Assembly (NCBI RefSeq): GCF_013522725.1
Contig: NZ_JAAMRF010000008.1
Location: forward strand, 124,001-188,000
Length of the DNA: 64,000 nt
Source: Stutzerimonas azotifigens
GTDB taxonomy: Bacteria > Pseudomonadota > Gammaproteobacteria > Pseudomonadales > Pseudomonadaceae
Reading direction: 5' to 3'
Position 1 is the first letter of the stretch. Each line of letters begins with the position of its first letter. Below the pieces are notes generated by a model. That model searched no databases and was not told the origin of the DNA. It saw only the letters and a program-made list of their open reading frames with translations. Positions 38,011 to 46,542 of this stretch are shown in pieces. The position numbers were made by a program, and so were the translations under genes.

Positions 38011-38193
38011 ATGCATTCCTCGAACGATTACACCGCCACGCTCGATTCCAAGGGCCGTCGCAAGTTGCAGGACGAGCGCCGCATGCGCTATCGCCGGGCC
38101 ATCGAGCTTTACGCCGAGCAGCGCCGCTTGCAGGCCGAGCTGGTGGATGACCTGGACGAGCTGCTTGCCGGCCATGGTCGCCGCGTCGCCTGA
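38011..38193 (+). CDS. Small basic hypothetical protein, 60 residues
   Basis: A short gene with GGGAG nine bases before the ATG. The product is strongly charged and probably all helical: DSKGRRKLQDERRMRYRRAI in the middle, then AELVDDLDELLAGHG. Arginine-rich proteins of this sort occur as conserved small hypotheticals in pseudomonads. No function can be assigned. A run of nine T follows the stop at 38200-38208, but no stable stem precedes it. It lies between hexR and the efflux operon with gaps of about 110 and 230 bases. Confidence 0.65.
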   Translation: MHSSNDYTATLDSKGRRKLQDERRMRYRRAIELYAEQRRLQAELVDDLDELLAGHGRRVA

Positions 38194-38422
38194 GAATCTT
38201 TTTTTTTGCGGGATGCAACAGCCGAGCGGCGTCGGGCCCCCTGTCGCAGGGGGTTACGGGCCTTGCCGGATTTTCAACGGCAATCAATTTGTAAAGAAGT
38301 TCAGTGGCTAACCCCGCCGAACCACAAAATCGGGTACAAACGCTTCTTCCGTATCCCATGAATTGACGAACAGGCGGCCTGTCTACCGCGCCTGCTCGCC
38401 GAGAACGAGAAGAAAGAAAGGC

Positions 38423-39550
38423 ATGGCAGCCACGCGTGTTATCCCCATCGTTGCGCTACTTGGTGTGCTCGCTGGCGGCGCCTATTGGTGGTTGTCGCGC
38501 CCGGCGCCAGCTCCTGTGGTGACCTCTGGTGCCATTCCGGTGACCCTGGCCCCCGTGACCCGCGGCGATGTTCCGGTGCTGTTGCGCGGCCTCGGCCGGG
38601 TACGCGCACTGCGCAGCATCGAAGTTCGCCCGCAGGTGGACGGCACGCTCGTCGAACTGCCGGTTGCCGAAGGGCAACGAGTGCGCAAGGGCGACCTGCT
38701 GGCGCGGATCGACGATCGCAGCATCGCCGCCGCGCTGCGCCAGGCCGAAGCCGAGCGTGATGTCACCCGCGCCGAACTGGACATCGCTCGCATCGACCTG
38801 CGCCGCTACCAGAACCTGGTCAAGGAGCGCGCCGCACCGGCGCAGACCCTCGACCAGCAGAAGGCCCTCGTGGCGCGTCTGCAGGCGACCCTCGGCACCC
38901 GCGAGGCGGCCGTCGCGGCGGCCCGGGTGCAACTGAGCTACACCCGCATCCATTCACCCACCGATGGCCGCGTCGGCATTCGCAACGTCGACGAGGGTGC
39001 GCTGGTGCGCAGCGGCGATGCCCCGGGTCTGTTCTCGGTGGTGCAGACCGACCCGATCCACGTTGAGGCGACCCTGCCGCAGGCGCGGTTGCCAGAGCTG
39101 CAGCGCATTCTCGCGCAGACCCCCGACGCGCCGGTGGTGGCCTACCGCGAGGATGGTGGCGAGGCGATCGCCGAAGGCCGCCTGGAGCTGATCGATAACC
39201 GTGTGGCGCTGGAGTCCGGCACCATTCGCGTCAAGGCGCGGTTCGACAATGCCGACGAGCGCCTGTGGCCGGACCAGTCGGTGGTGATGAGCCTGCAGGC
39301 GCGTCTGCTCGAAGGGGTGCTGAGCATCCCGCTGCGGGCGATACGCCAGGGCGCCGAGGGCACCTTCGTCTGGCGTGTCGTCGAGGGCCAGGCGCAGCCG
39401 GTGCCGGTGCGGGTGGTCTACCAGACCGCCGACGAGGCCGTGGTCGAGGGGCTCGAGGTTGGCGAACAGGTAGTTACCGACGGACAATCGCGGCTGCGTC
39501 CGGGCATCGCCGTACGCGAGGCCGACGAGCCGATCGCGGGGGCGCACTGA
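38423..39550 (+). CDS. RND efflux periplasmic adaptor subunit (HlyD/MFP family)
   Basis: A 375-residue membrane fusion protein. The N-terminal helix (about 5-23) anchors or exports it. The biotinyl-lipoyl halves are VDGTLVELPVAEGQRVRKGDLLARIDD (about 75-101) and YTRIHSPTDGRVGIRNVDEGALV; the helical hairpin lies between them (about 105-165). It joins the inner-membrane pump to the outer-membrane channel. The start at 38423 follows AAAGG. The stop overlaps the start of the pump gene (TGATG), indicating coupled translation. Confidence 0.93.
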   Translation: MAATRVIPIVALLGVLAGGAYWWLSRPAPAPVVTSGAIPVTLAPVTRGDVPVLLRGLGRVRALRSIEVRPQVDGTLVELPVAEGQRVRKGDLLARIDDRSIAAALRQAEAERDVTRAELDIARIDLRRYQNLVKERAAPAQTLDQQKALVARLQATLGTREAAVAAARVQLSYTRIHSPTDGRVGIRNVDEGALVRSGDAPGLFSVVQTDPIHVEATLPQARLPELQRILAQTPDAPVVAYREDGGEAIAEGRLELIDNRVALESGTIRVKARFDNADERLWPDQSVVMSLQARLLEGVLSIPLRAIRQGAEGTFVWRVVEGQAQPVPVRVVYQTADEAVVEGLEVGEQVVTDGQSRLRPGIAVREADEPIAGAH

Positions 39551-42500
39551 TGCAATCGCGCGGTTTCTACGCGCTGTGCATCGGCCATCCAATCGGTATC
39601 GTGTTGCTGGCCGTGGCGCTGCTGCTGTGCGGGGTGATCGCCTTCACGCGGCTGCCATTGGCGCCGTTGCCGGAGGTGGACGCGCCGACCATCGAGGTCA
39701 CCGCGCAGATGCCTGGCGCCAGCGCTGACACCATGGCCTCGTCGGTGGCGACGCCTCTGGAGGTGCAGTTCAGCGCCATCCCCGGCATCGAAGACATGAC
39801 TTCCACCAGCTCGCTGGGCCGGGTCGAGCTGATTCTGCAGTTCAACCTCGACAAGGACATCGATGCCGCCGCCCAGGAAGTTCAGGCGGCCATCAACGCG
39901 GCGTCCTCCCGGCTACCGGCGGACCTGCCCGAGCTGCCGGTGTGGCGCAAGATCAACCCGGCCGACACGCCGATCATCATCCTCGCGGTCAGCTCGCAGA
40001 CCTTGTCGCCTTATGAAGTGAGCGACCTGGCCGAGTCGGCTATCGCCCGCCAGTTGAGCCAGATCCAGGGCGTCGGCATGATCCGCCTCAACGGTCTGCA
40101 GCGCCCGGCGATCCGCATCCAGGCGCGGCCCGAGCGGCTGGTCGCGGCGGGCATCACCCTTGCCGAGATTCGCAGCGCGGTGCAGGGTACCAGCGGCAAC
40201 CGGCCGACCGGCGCGCTGGTCGGCGAGTACCGGCTTTCCACCCTGAACAGCAACGGCCAGCTGTTCGAAGCCTCCGACTATGCTGACCTCATCGTCGCCT
40301 ACCGCGGCGGCGCGCCCGTTCGCCTCGGCGACGTGGCGAGCGTCAGCCTCGGCTCCGAGAATGCTTACACCCAAGCCACGCCCAATGGCATTCCTGGCGT
40401 CGCGGTGGTGATCCGACGCCAGCCCGGCGCCAACATCGTCGCGACCGCCGAGGCGGTGATCGCCGCGCTGCCGGAGCTCACCGCCGAGCTGCCGGCGGAC
40501 TTGCAGGTGGAGGTGCTCAACGACCGTACCCGCACCATTCGCGCCTCGCTGCACGAGGCCGAGCTGACCCTGCTGATCGCCGTGGTGCTGGTGGTCGGCA
40601 TCATGGCGCTGTTCCTGCGCCAATGGTCGGCGACGCTGGTGGTCTTCTCGGTGCTCGCCACCTCGGTGGTGGGCGCCTGCGCGGCGATGTATCTCTTCGG
40701 CCTGTCGCTGAACAACCTGACGCTGGTGGCGATCATCATCGCCGTGGGCTTCATCGTCGACGATGCCATCGTCGTGGTGGAAAACATCCATCGGCACCTC
40801 GAGCGCGGCGTCGGGCGAGTGCAGGCGGCCCTCGAGGGCATTCAGGAGATCGGTTTCACGGTGGTCTCCATCAGCCTGTCACTGGTCGCGGTGTTTATCC
40901 CGTTGTTCTTCATGAGCGGCTACATCGGCCGGCTGTTTCGTGAGTTCGCCCTGGCCGCGACTTCGGCGATCCTGATTTCGGTGGTCATCTGCCTGACCCT
41001 GGCACCGGCGCTGGCGGCGCTGTTCATGCAACCGCTGCCGCCGGGGCATGGCCGTGGCGGGCTGATGGACCGGGTGATCGGCCGCTATGATCGGGCGCTG
41101 ATCTGGGCGCTCGACCATCAGCGCATCACCCTCTCGGCGTTCGGCCTGTGCGTGCTGCTCAGCGTCGGCGGGTTCGTGCTCATGCCCAAGGGCTTCTTTC
41201 CGCTGCAGGACACCGGCTTCATGAACGGCACGGTGCAGGCGTCGGCCGACATTTCCTACGAGGCGATGCAGGTCAAGAGTCGCCAGGTGGTACAGATCCT
41301 GCGCAATGATCCGGACGTGATCGCCTTCAACGCCGACATCGGCAACGACGGCACCTACAGCGTGGGCGGCCTGGCGGTGGTGCTCAGCGACCCCGACGAC
41401 CGTGACGCGACGGTGGAGCAGATCATCGACCGGCTGCGGCCACAGTTCGCCGCGATACCGGATTTGCGGGTGACGCTGCGCGCGGCGCAGGACATCAACC
41501 TCGGCTCCCGGGCGTCGCGCGCGCAGTACCAGTACGTGCTGCGCAGCCGTTCGCTGGACGAGCTGGCGGTATGGACGCCGCGCCTGACCGAACGGCTGCA
41601 GGAGCACCCGCTGTTTCGCGACGTCAACACCGACCTGCAGTTCGACGCCGCGGTGACACCGGTGCGCATCGACCGCGAGGCCGCGGCGCGCTACGGATTT
41701 TCCGCCAGCGACGTGGACAACGCGCTCTACGACGCCTTCGGCCAGCGCCGCATCAATGAAATCCAGACGGAGGCCAACCAGTACCGCGTGGTGCTCGAAC
41801 TCAGCCGCAGCCAGCGACAGCAGGTCCAGAGCCTGGATCTGTTCCAGCTGCGCTCGCCGACCACCGGCCAGCTGGTGCCGCTGGGCACCTTCGCCAGCGT
41901 CCAGCCGCAGCACGCGGCACCGGTGAGCATCAACCACAGCGGCCTGCTGCCGTCGGCCAACATTTCCTTCAACCTTGCCGCGGGCGTCGCGTTGGGCGAT
42001 GCGGTGGCCGTGCTGCGCCAGATCGAGCAGGACCTCGGCATGCCGGCCACCATTGGTGGGCGCTTCAGTGGCGCAGCCCAAGCCTTCCAGCAGACCCTGG
42101 CTTCGCAGCCGCTGCTGATCCTGGCGGCGCTGGTGGCGGTGTACATCATCCTCGGGGTGCTCTATGAGAGCTTTATCCACCCGCTGACCATTCTCTCGAC
42201 CATCCCCTCGGCTGGCCTCGGCGCGCTGCTGCTGCTGTGGCTGTGGGGCCTGGATTTTTCCATCATGGCGCTGATCGGGTTGATCCTGCTGATCGGTATC
42301 GTCAAGAAGAACGGCATCCTCCTGATCGACTTCGCGCTGCAGGCGCAACGCCAGGGAATGGCCCCGCGCGATGCGATCCACCAGGCCTGTCTGACGCGCT
42401 TCCGGCCGATTCTGATGACCACCCTGGCGGCGATGTTCGGGGCGTTTCCGCTGATGCTCGCCTTCGGTACCGGCGCCGAGCTGCGCGAGCCGCTGGGCGT

Positions 42501-42639
42501 GGCGGTGGTCGGCGGGCTGATGCTCAGCCAGGTGCTGACCCTGCTCACCACGCCGGTCATCTACCTGATGATGGATCGCCATTTCCTCGCCGGACGCCGC
42601 GAGGCGCAGGCCCGCGCCGCCGCCGGAGAAAGCGCATGA
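39550..42639 (+). CDS. RND multidrug efflux pump, HAE1 family
   Basis: A 1029-residue proton-driven inner-membrane transporter with the twelve-helix, two-large-loop plan of AcrB/MdtB/MexF relatives. Key proton-relay aspartates are visible in helix 4 (GFIVDDAIVVVENI), and the partner lysine is in the second half near GIVKKNGILLIDFA. Signature segments include IVLLAVALLLCGVIAFTRLP at the start and GRFSGAAQAFQ in the second half. Substrates cannot be predicted. The operon order adaptor-pump-channel is complete; no dedicated regulator is adjacent, since the neighbouring LysR gene belongs to pyruvate carboxylase. Confidence 0.95.
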   Translation: MQSRGFYALCIGHPIGIVLLAVALLLCGVIAFTRLPLAPLPEVDAPTIEVTAQMPGASADTMASSVATPLEVQFSAIPGIEDMTSTSSLGRVELILQFNLDKDIDAAAQEVQAAINAASSRLPADLPELPVWRKINPADTPIIILAVSSQTLSPYEVSDLAESAIARQLSQIQGVGMIRLNGLQRPAIRIQARPERLVAAGITLAEIRSAVQGTSGNRPTGALVGEYRLSTLNSNGQLFEASDYADLIVAYRGGAPVRLGDVASVSLGSENAYTQATPNGIPGVAVVIRRQPGANIVATAEAVIAALPELTAELPADLQVEVLNDRTRTIRASLHEAELTLLIAVVLVVGIMALFLRQWSATLVVFSVLATSVVGACAAMYLFGLSLNNLTLVAIIIAVGFIVDDAIVVVENIHRHLERGVGRVQAALEGIQEIGFTVVSISLSLVAVFIPLFFMSGYIGRLFREFALAATSAILISVVICLTLAPALAALFMQPLPPGHGRGGLMDRVIGRYDRALIWALDHQRITLSAFGLCVLLSVGGFVLMPKGFFPLQDTGFMNGTVQASADISYEAMQVKSRQVVQILRNDPDVIAFNADIGNDGTYSVGGLAVVLSDPDDRDATVEQIIDRLRPQFAAIPDLRVTLRAAQDINLGSRASRAQYQYVLRSRSLDELAVWTPRLTERLQEHPLFRDVNTDLQFDAAVTPVRIDREAAARYGFSASDVDNALYDAFGQRRINEIQTEANQYRVVLELSRSQRQQVQSLDLFQLRSPTTGQLVPLGTFASVQPQHAAPVSINHSGLLPSANISFNLAAGVALGDAVAVLRQIEQDLGMPATIGGRFSGAAQAFQQTLASQPLLILAALVAVYIILGVLYESFIHPLTILSTIPSAGLGALLLLWLWGLDFSIMALIGLILLIGIVKKNGILLIDFALQAQRQGMAPRDAIHQACLTRFRPILMTTLAAMFGAFPLMLAFGTGAELREPLGVAVVGGLMLSQVLTLLTTPVIYLMMDRHFLAGRREAQARAAAGESA

Positions 42640-43961
42640 GAATGCTTGCCATGCTGTGCCTGGCGCTGCTGGTGGGCTGTGCGGCGCGTCAGGATCAGAA
42701 ACCACCGCCGCCAGTGGACGAAGCCCTGGTCGCGCTGCCGCTGCAGTGGTGGGACGGACTCGGCGATCCGGCACTGGCGCGGCTGGTGGAGCTGGCGCTG
42801 CAGGACAACCTCGACCTGGCCGTCGCCAGCCAGCGCATCCGCGAGCAGCGCGCACTGCGCCGACAGACCACGGGCGCACTGTTTCCCGGTCTCTACGGCA
42901 CCGGTCGGCACGAGAAGGGACGAGGTACCAACGGCCACGACGAATCGTATTTCTACGGGCTGGAGCTGGCCTGGGAGCTCGACCTGTTCGGCCGTCTGCG
43001 GGCGCTGGATCGCGCCGCGCAAGCCGACTTGCAGGCTGCGCGCGCCGATTACCAAGCGCTGCGCCTGAGCCTGATCAGCGAGGTCGCGACGACCTATCTG
43101 CAATACCGGCTGGCCCTGGCGCAGGCGCAGATCGCCGAGCAGGCTGCCGACAGTCAGGCCCAGGTGGCGCGCATCACCCGGGTCCGCTTCGATCAGGGCA
43201 CCGCCAGCGGGCTGGATGTCGAGCGGTTCGACACCCAAGTCGCCATTACCCGTGCCGCGGTGCCCCGGGCGCGGGAGCAGGCCGCTGCAGCGCGCTATGC
43301 CCTGGGCTATCTGCTCAATCGCGATCAGGCCGAGATCGACGCGCTGCTGGGTACGGCCACCGAACTGCCGGCGACCCCCGACGATTCCCAGCTGCTGGCC
43401 CTGTTCGAACTGCCGGCCAGCAGCCTGCGCGGGCGGCCCGATGTGCGTGCTGCCGAGCTGCGGATGCAGGTTGCTGACGCCACGCTCGAGGCCACCCGTG
43501 CGCTGCGCTTTCCACAGCTGAGTCTGGGTGCCCTGGTAGGCGTCGAGCAGGGTGTTTCGGGTGCCAGCTGGTCGCTCGGCGGCCAGGTGTTGCAGCCGAT
43601 CTTCGACTTCGGCCTGATTCGCGCGCAGATCGAAGCCAGCGATGCGCGGCGCGAGCAGGCGCTGCTCGGCTATCAGGCTACCGTCGGCCAGGCGCTGCGC
43701 GAAACCCGTAGCGCGATCGCCGCGTATTCCGAAGGGCTGGCCCGCCAGCGCCTGCTGGACGCCGCGATCCGCGCCTCGGCCAATGCCACCGATCTGGCGC
43801 GGCGCCAGTACGACGCCGGTACCGTCTCGCTGATCGAAGTGCTCGATGCCGAACGCACCCAGTTCGAGGCCCAGCTCGACCAGGTGCAGGCCGCCGCCGA
43901 TGTCGCGCTGCGCTGGGTGGAGATCTACCGCACCCTCGGGCTGGCGCCTCCGTTGCCCTGA
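42636..43961 (+). CDS. Outer-membrane efflux lipoprotein (OprM/NodT family)
   Basis: A 441-residue outer membrane factor. The signal ends in the lipobox LVGC (Cys15). The repeated family segments LNLxxASxRI-like (DNLDLAVASQRIREQRA) and YDAGTVSLIEVLDAER mark the two halves of the trimeric alpha-barrel. The ATG overlaps the pump stop codon (ATGA) and has GGAG seven bases upstream. It forms the exit duct of the tripartite pump. Confidence 0.93.
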   Translation: MRMLAMLCLALLVGCAARQDQKPPPPVDEALVALPLQWWDGLGDPALARLVELALQDNLDLAVASQRIREQRALRRQTTGALFPGLYGTGRHEKGRGTNGHDESYFYGLELAWELDLFGRLRALDRAAQADLQAARADYQALRLSLISEVATTYLQYRLALAQAQIAEQAADSQAQVARITRVRFDQGTASGLDVERFDTQVAITRAAVPRAREQAAAARYALGYLLNRDQAEIDALLGTATELPATPDDSQLLALFELPASSLRGRPDVRAAELRMQVADATLEATRALRFPQLSLGALVGVEQGVSGASWSLGGQVLQPIFDFGLIRAQIEASDARREQALLGYQATVGQALRETRSAIAAYSEGLARQRLLDAAIRASANATDLARRQYDAGTVSLIEVLDAERTQFEAQLDQVQAAADVALRWVEIYRTLGLAPPLP

Positions 43962-43968
43962 GGTGGGA

Positions 43969-44925
43969 TCACATCTCCTCGGGTGTACGCCCGGGCTCCA
44001 GCGCCCGGCTGACGGCATTGATCGCCGCGCGCTCGCTCTGCACGAAGCGAAAGAAGGTCTGCGCCACCGGTGAGAGGTGCTTGCCGCGCGGATAGGCCAG
44101 GCACCAGCTGCGCACCAGCGGCAACTCCTCCACCGGCAATTCCACCAGCACGCCAGCCTGCAGTTCGTGGCGCACCGCGTGGCGCGGCAACAGCGCGATG
44201 CCCATGCCTGCCAGTACGCCTTCCTTCTGCGCTTCGAACGATGCCAGCTCCTCGGTAAGGGGGAAATGCGCGCGCTTCTGATGGCAGTACTCTTCACAGG
44301 CCTTGCGTGTCCCGGAGCCCTGCTCGCGCACCAGCAGCGGCCAGGCGGTGAGTTCCTGCAGCATCAGCGATGCGCGTTTGGTTGCCGGATGCCCAATCCG
44401 GGCCACCGCGACGATGGCGTTGTCCAGGAAGGGCAGGAATTCCAGCGCCAGGTCGGAAGGAATCTGGGTCATCACCAGCAGGTCGTCGCGGTTGGCGGTG
44501 ATGCGCTTGACCGCCTCGGCATGATTGACCACCACCAATTGCAGGCTGACTTCCGGATAACGGTCGCGAAAAGCGGCGAACAGGTGCGGCAGGAAATACT
44601 TGGCGCTCGACTCGATGGCCAGGCGCAGCTGGCCTTGCAGCGAGCCCTGCAGGTCGGACAGCTGCATGTCGAGGCTCTCGAGCCGACCGAAGATATCGCT
44701 GCTGGCGCGTCGTAATGCCTCGGCGGCTTCGGTCAGGTAGAGCTTCTTGCCGACGTAATCGAACAGCGGCTGGCCCACCAATTCCTCGAGCTGGCGAATC
44801 TGCAGGCTCACCGCCGGCTGGGTCAGCGACATTTCCAGGGCGGCGCGGCTGTAGGAGCGACTGTCACAGACCGCGCGAAAGACCTGAAGCTGGCGCAAGG
44901 TGAGGCGCAGCAGCGATTTGCGCAC
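43969..44925 (-). CDS. pycR: LysR-family regulator next to pyruvate carboxylase
   Basis: A 318-residue LysR regulator. The winged helix-turn-helix is near the start (LTLRQLQVFRAVCDSRSYSRAALEMSLTQPAVS), with the effector domain from about residue 95. The GTG at 44925 is favoured by GAGGA eight bases upstream. It is divergent from pycA, the same arrangement as PycR in P. aeruginosa, and the symbol is assigned on that synteny. A perfect palindrome lies in the divergent region. It probably activates or tunes the pyruvate carboxylase genes. Confidence 0.88.
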   Translation of the reverse strand: MRKSLLRLTLRQLQVFRAVCDSRSYSRAALEMSLTQPAVSLQIRQLEELVGQPLFDYVGKKLYLTEAAEALRRASSDIFGRLESLDMQLSDLQGSLQGQLRLAIESSAKYFLPHLFAAFRDRYPEVSLQLVVVNHAEAVKRITANRDDLLVMTQIPSDLALEFLPFLDNAIVAVARIGHPATKRASLMLQELTAWPLLVREQGSGTRKACEEYCHQKRAHFPLTEELASFEAQKEGVLAGMGIALLPRHAVRHELQAGVLVELPVEELPLVRSWCLAYPRGKHLSPVAQTFFRFVQSERAAINAVSRALEPGRTPEEM

Positions 44926-44962
44926 GGTATCGGTCCTCGAAAAAGGTGCTTGTGGGAGCTGT

Positions 44963-44978
44963 ATAAGTAAATACTTAT
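44963..44978. promoter_or_regulatory. Putative PycR-binding palindrome
   Basis: ATAAGTA-AA-TACTTAT is a perfect inverted repeat containing the T-N11-A core typical of LysR boxes. It lies 38 bases upstream of pycR and about 120 upstream of pycA. A second weaker repeat, TGATT/AATCA, is at 44997-45012. No footprint evidence is available from sequence alone. Confidence 0.55.
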
Positions 44979-45099
44979 GCATAGCCAAACAATTATTGAT
45001 TTTCTTTAATCATCGGTAAAGGCGTAGTTTAAAACGCGACCCCGTCTCTGATTGTGGTCACACAGCGACCCGAAATAACAACGATCCGAGGGCTTTCGC

Positions 45100-46515
45100 G
45101 TGATCAAAAAGCTACTGATCGCCAACCGTGGCGAGATCGCCGTGCGCATCGTGCGCGCTTGCGCCGAGATGGGCATTCGCTCGGTGGCGGTCTACTCCGA
45201 GGCCGACCGCATGGCGCTGCACGTCAAACGTGCGGACGAGGCCTATCGCGTCGGCGAAGACCCGCTGGCCGGCTACCTCAACCCGCGCAAGCTGGTGAAC
45301 CTCGCGGTGGAGACCGGCTGCGACGCGCTCCATCCCGGTTATGGGTTCCTCTCCGAAAACGCCGAGCTGGCGGAAATCTGCGCCGAGCGCGGGATTCGCT
45401 TCGTCGGTCCCAGCGCCGAAGTGATTCGCCGCATGGGCGACAAGACCGAGGCGCGGCGCAGCATGATCAAGGCCGGCGTGCCGGTCACGCCCGGTACCGA
45501 GGGCAATGTCGGGGATCTGGCCGAGGCGCTGGCCGAGGGCGACCGCATTGGCTATCCGGTGATGCTCAAGGCGACTTCAGGCGGCGGCGGGCGCGGCATT
45601 CGCCGCTGCAACTCGCGCGCCGAGCTGGAGCAGAACTTCCCGCGGGTGATCTCCGAGGCGACCAAGGCATTCGGCAGCGCGGAAGTCTTCCTGGAAAAAT
45701 GCATCGTCAATCCCAAGCACATCGAGGCGCAGATCCTCGCCGACGGCCACGGCAACACGGTGCACCTGTTCGAGCGCGACTGCTCGATCCAGCGGCGCAA
45801 CCAGAAGCTGATCGAGATCGCCCCGAGCCCGCAGCTCACCCCCGAGCAGCGCGCCTACATCGGCGATCTGGCGGTGCGCGCCGCCCAGGCGGTGGGTTAC
45901 GAGAACGCTGGCACCGTGGAGTTCCTGCTCGCCGATGGCGAGGTGTACTTCATGGAGATGAACACCCGGGTGCAGGTCGAACACACCATCACCGAAGAGA
46001 TCACCGGGATCGACATCGTCCGCGAGCAGATTCGCATCGCCTCCGGCCTGCCGCTTTCGTTCAAGCAGGAGGACATCCAGTACCGCGGCTACGCGCTGCA
46101 GTTCCGGATCAACGCCGAGGACCCGCGCAACGGCTTCCTGCCCAGCTTCGGCAAGATCACCCGCTATTACGCGCCCGGCGGCCCCGGCGTGCGCACCGAC
46201 ACGGCGATCTACACCGGTTACACCATCCCGCCGTATTACGACTCCATGTGCCTGAAGCTGATCGTCTGGGCGCTGACCTGGGAAGAAGCCCTGGCCCGCG
46301 GCTCGCGCGCGCTGGACGACATGCGCGTGCAGGGCGTGAAGACCACCGCGACCTACTACCAGCAGATCCTCGCCGATCCGGACTTTCGCAGCGGTCGCTT
46401 CAACACCAGCTTCGTCGACGAACACCCGCAGCTGTTGAACTACTCGATCAAGCGCAAGCCCGGTGAATTGGCCCTGGCCATCGCCGCCGCCATCGCCGCC
46501 CATGCCGGCCTGTAG
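45100..46515 (+). CDS. pycA: Pyruvate carboxylase subunit A (biotin carboxylase)
   Basis: A 471-residue biotin carboxylase that uses ATP and bicarbonate to make carboxybiotin. ATP-grasp features are visible: KATSGGGGRGIRRC (glycine-rich loop), HIEAQILADGHGN, the metal site EFLLADGEVYFMEMNTRVQVEH and the bicarbonate-site arginine within it. It begins with GTG at 45100, preceded by GAGGG. The downstream gene carries the carboxyltransferase and biotinyl domains, so the two subunits form a two-piece pyruvate carboxylase that replenishes oxaloacetate. Confidence 0.95.
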   Translation: MIKKLLIANRGEIAVRIVRACAEMGIRSVAVYSEADRMALHVKRADEAYRVGEDPLAGYLNPRKLVNLAVETGCDALHPGYGFLSENAELAEICAERGIRFVGPSAEVIRRMGDKTEARRSMIKAGVPVTPGTEGNVGDLAEALAEGDRIGYPVMLKATSGGGGRGIRRCNSRAELEQNFPRVISEATKAFGSAEVFLEKCIVNPKHIEAQILADGHGNTVHLFERDCSIQRRNQKLIEIAPSPQLTPEQRAYIGDLAVRAAQAVGYENAGTVEFLLADGEVYFMEMNTRVQVEHTITEEITGIDIVREQIRIASGLPLSFKQEDIQYRGYALQFRINAEDPRNGFLPSFGKITRYYAPGGPGVRTDTAIYTGYTIPPYYDSMCLKLIVWALTWEEALARGSRALDDMRVQGVKTTATYYQQILADPDFRSGRFNTSFVDEHPQLLNYSIKRKPGELALAIAAAIAAHAGL

Positions 46516-46542
46516 CTTCCGGCCGATGAAGGAGCAGAACCC

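Noticed and set aside
38231-38260. CCCCCTG/CAGGGGG hairpin as a terminator
   Set aside because: No T-run follows the stem and it is far from any stop codon.
40879-42879. A long minus-strand open frame opposite the RND pump
   Set aside because: The composition is repetitive in Arg, Gln and His as expected for an antisense shadow; the pump gene on the other strand is certain.
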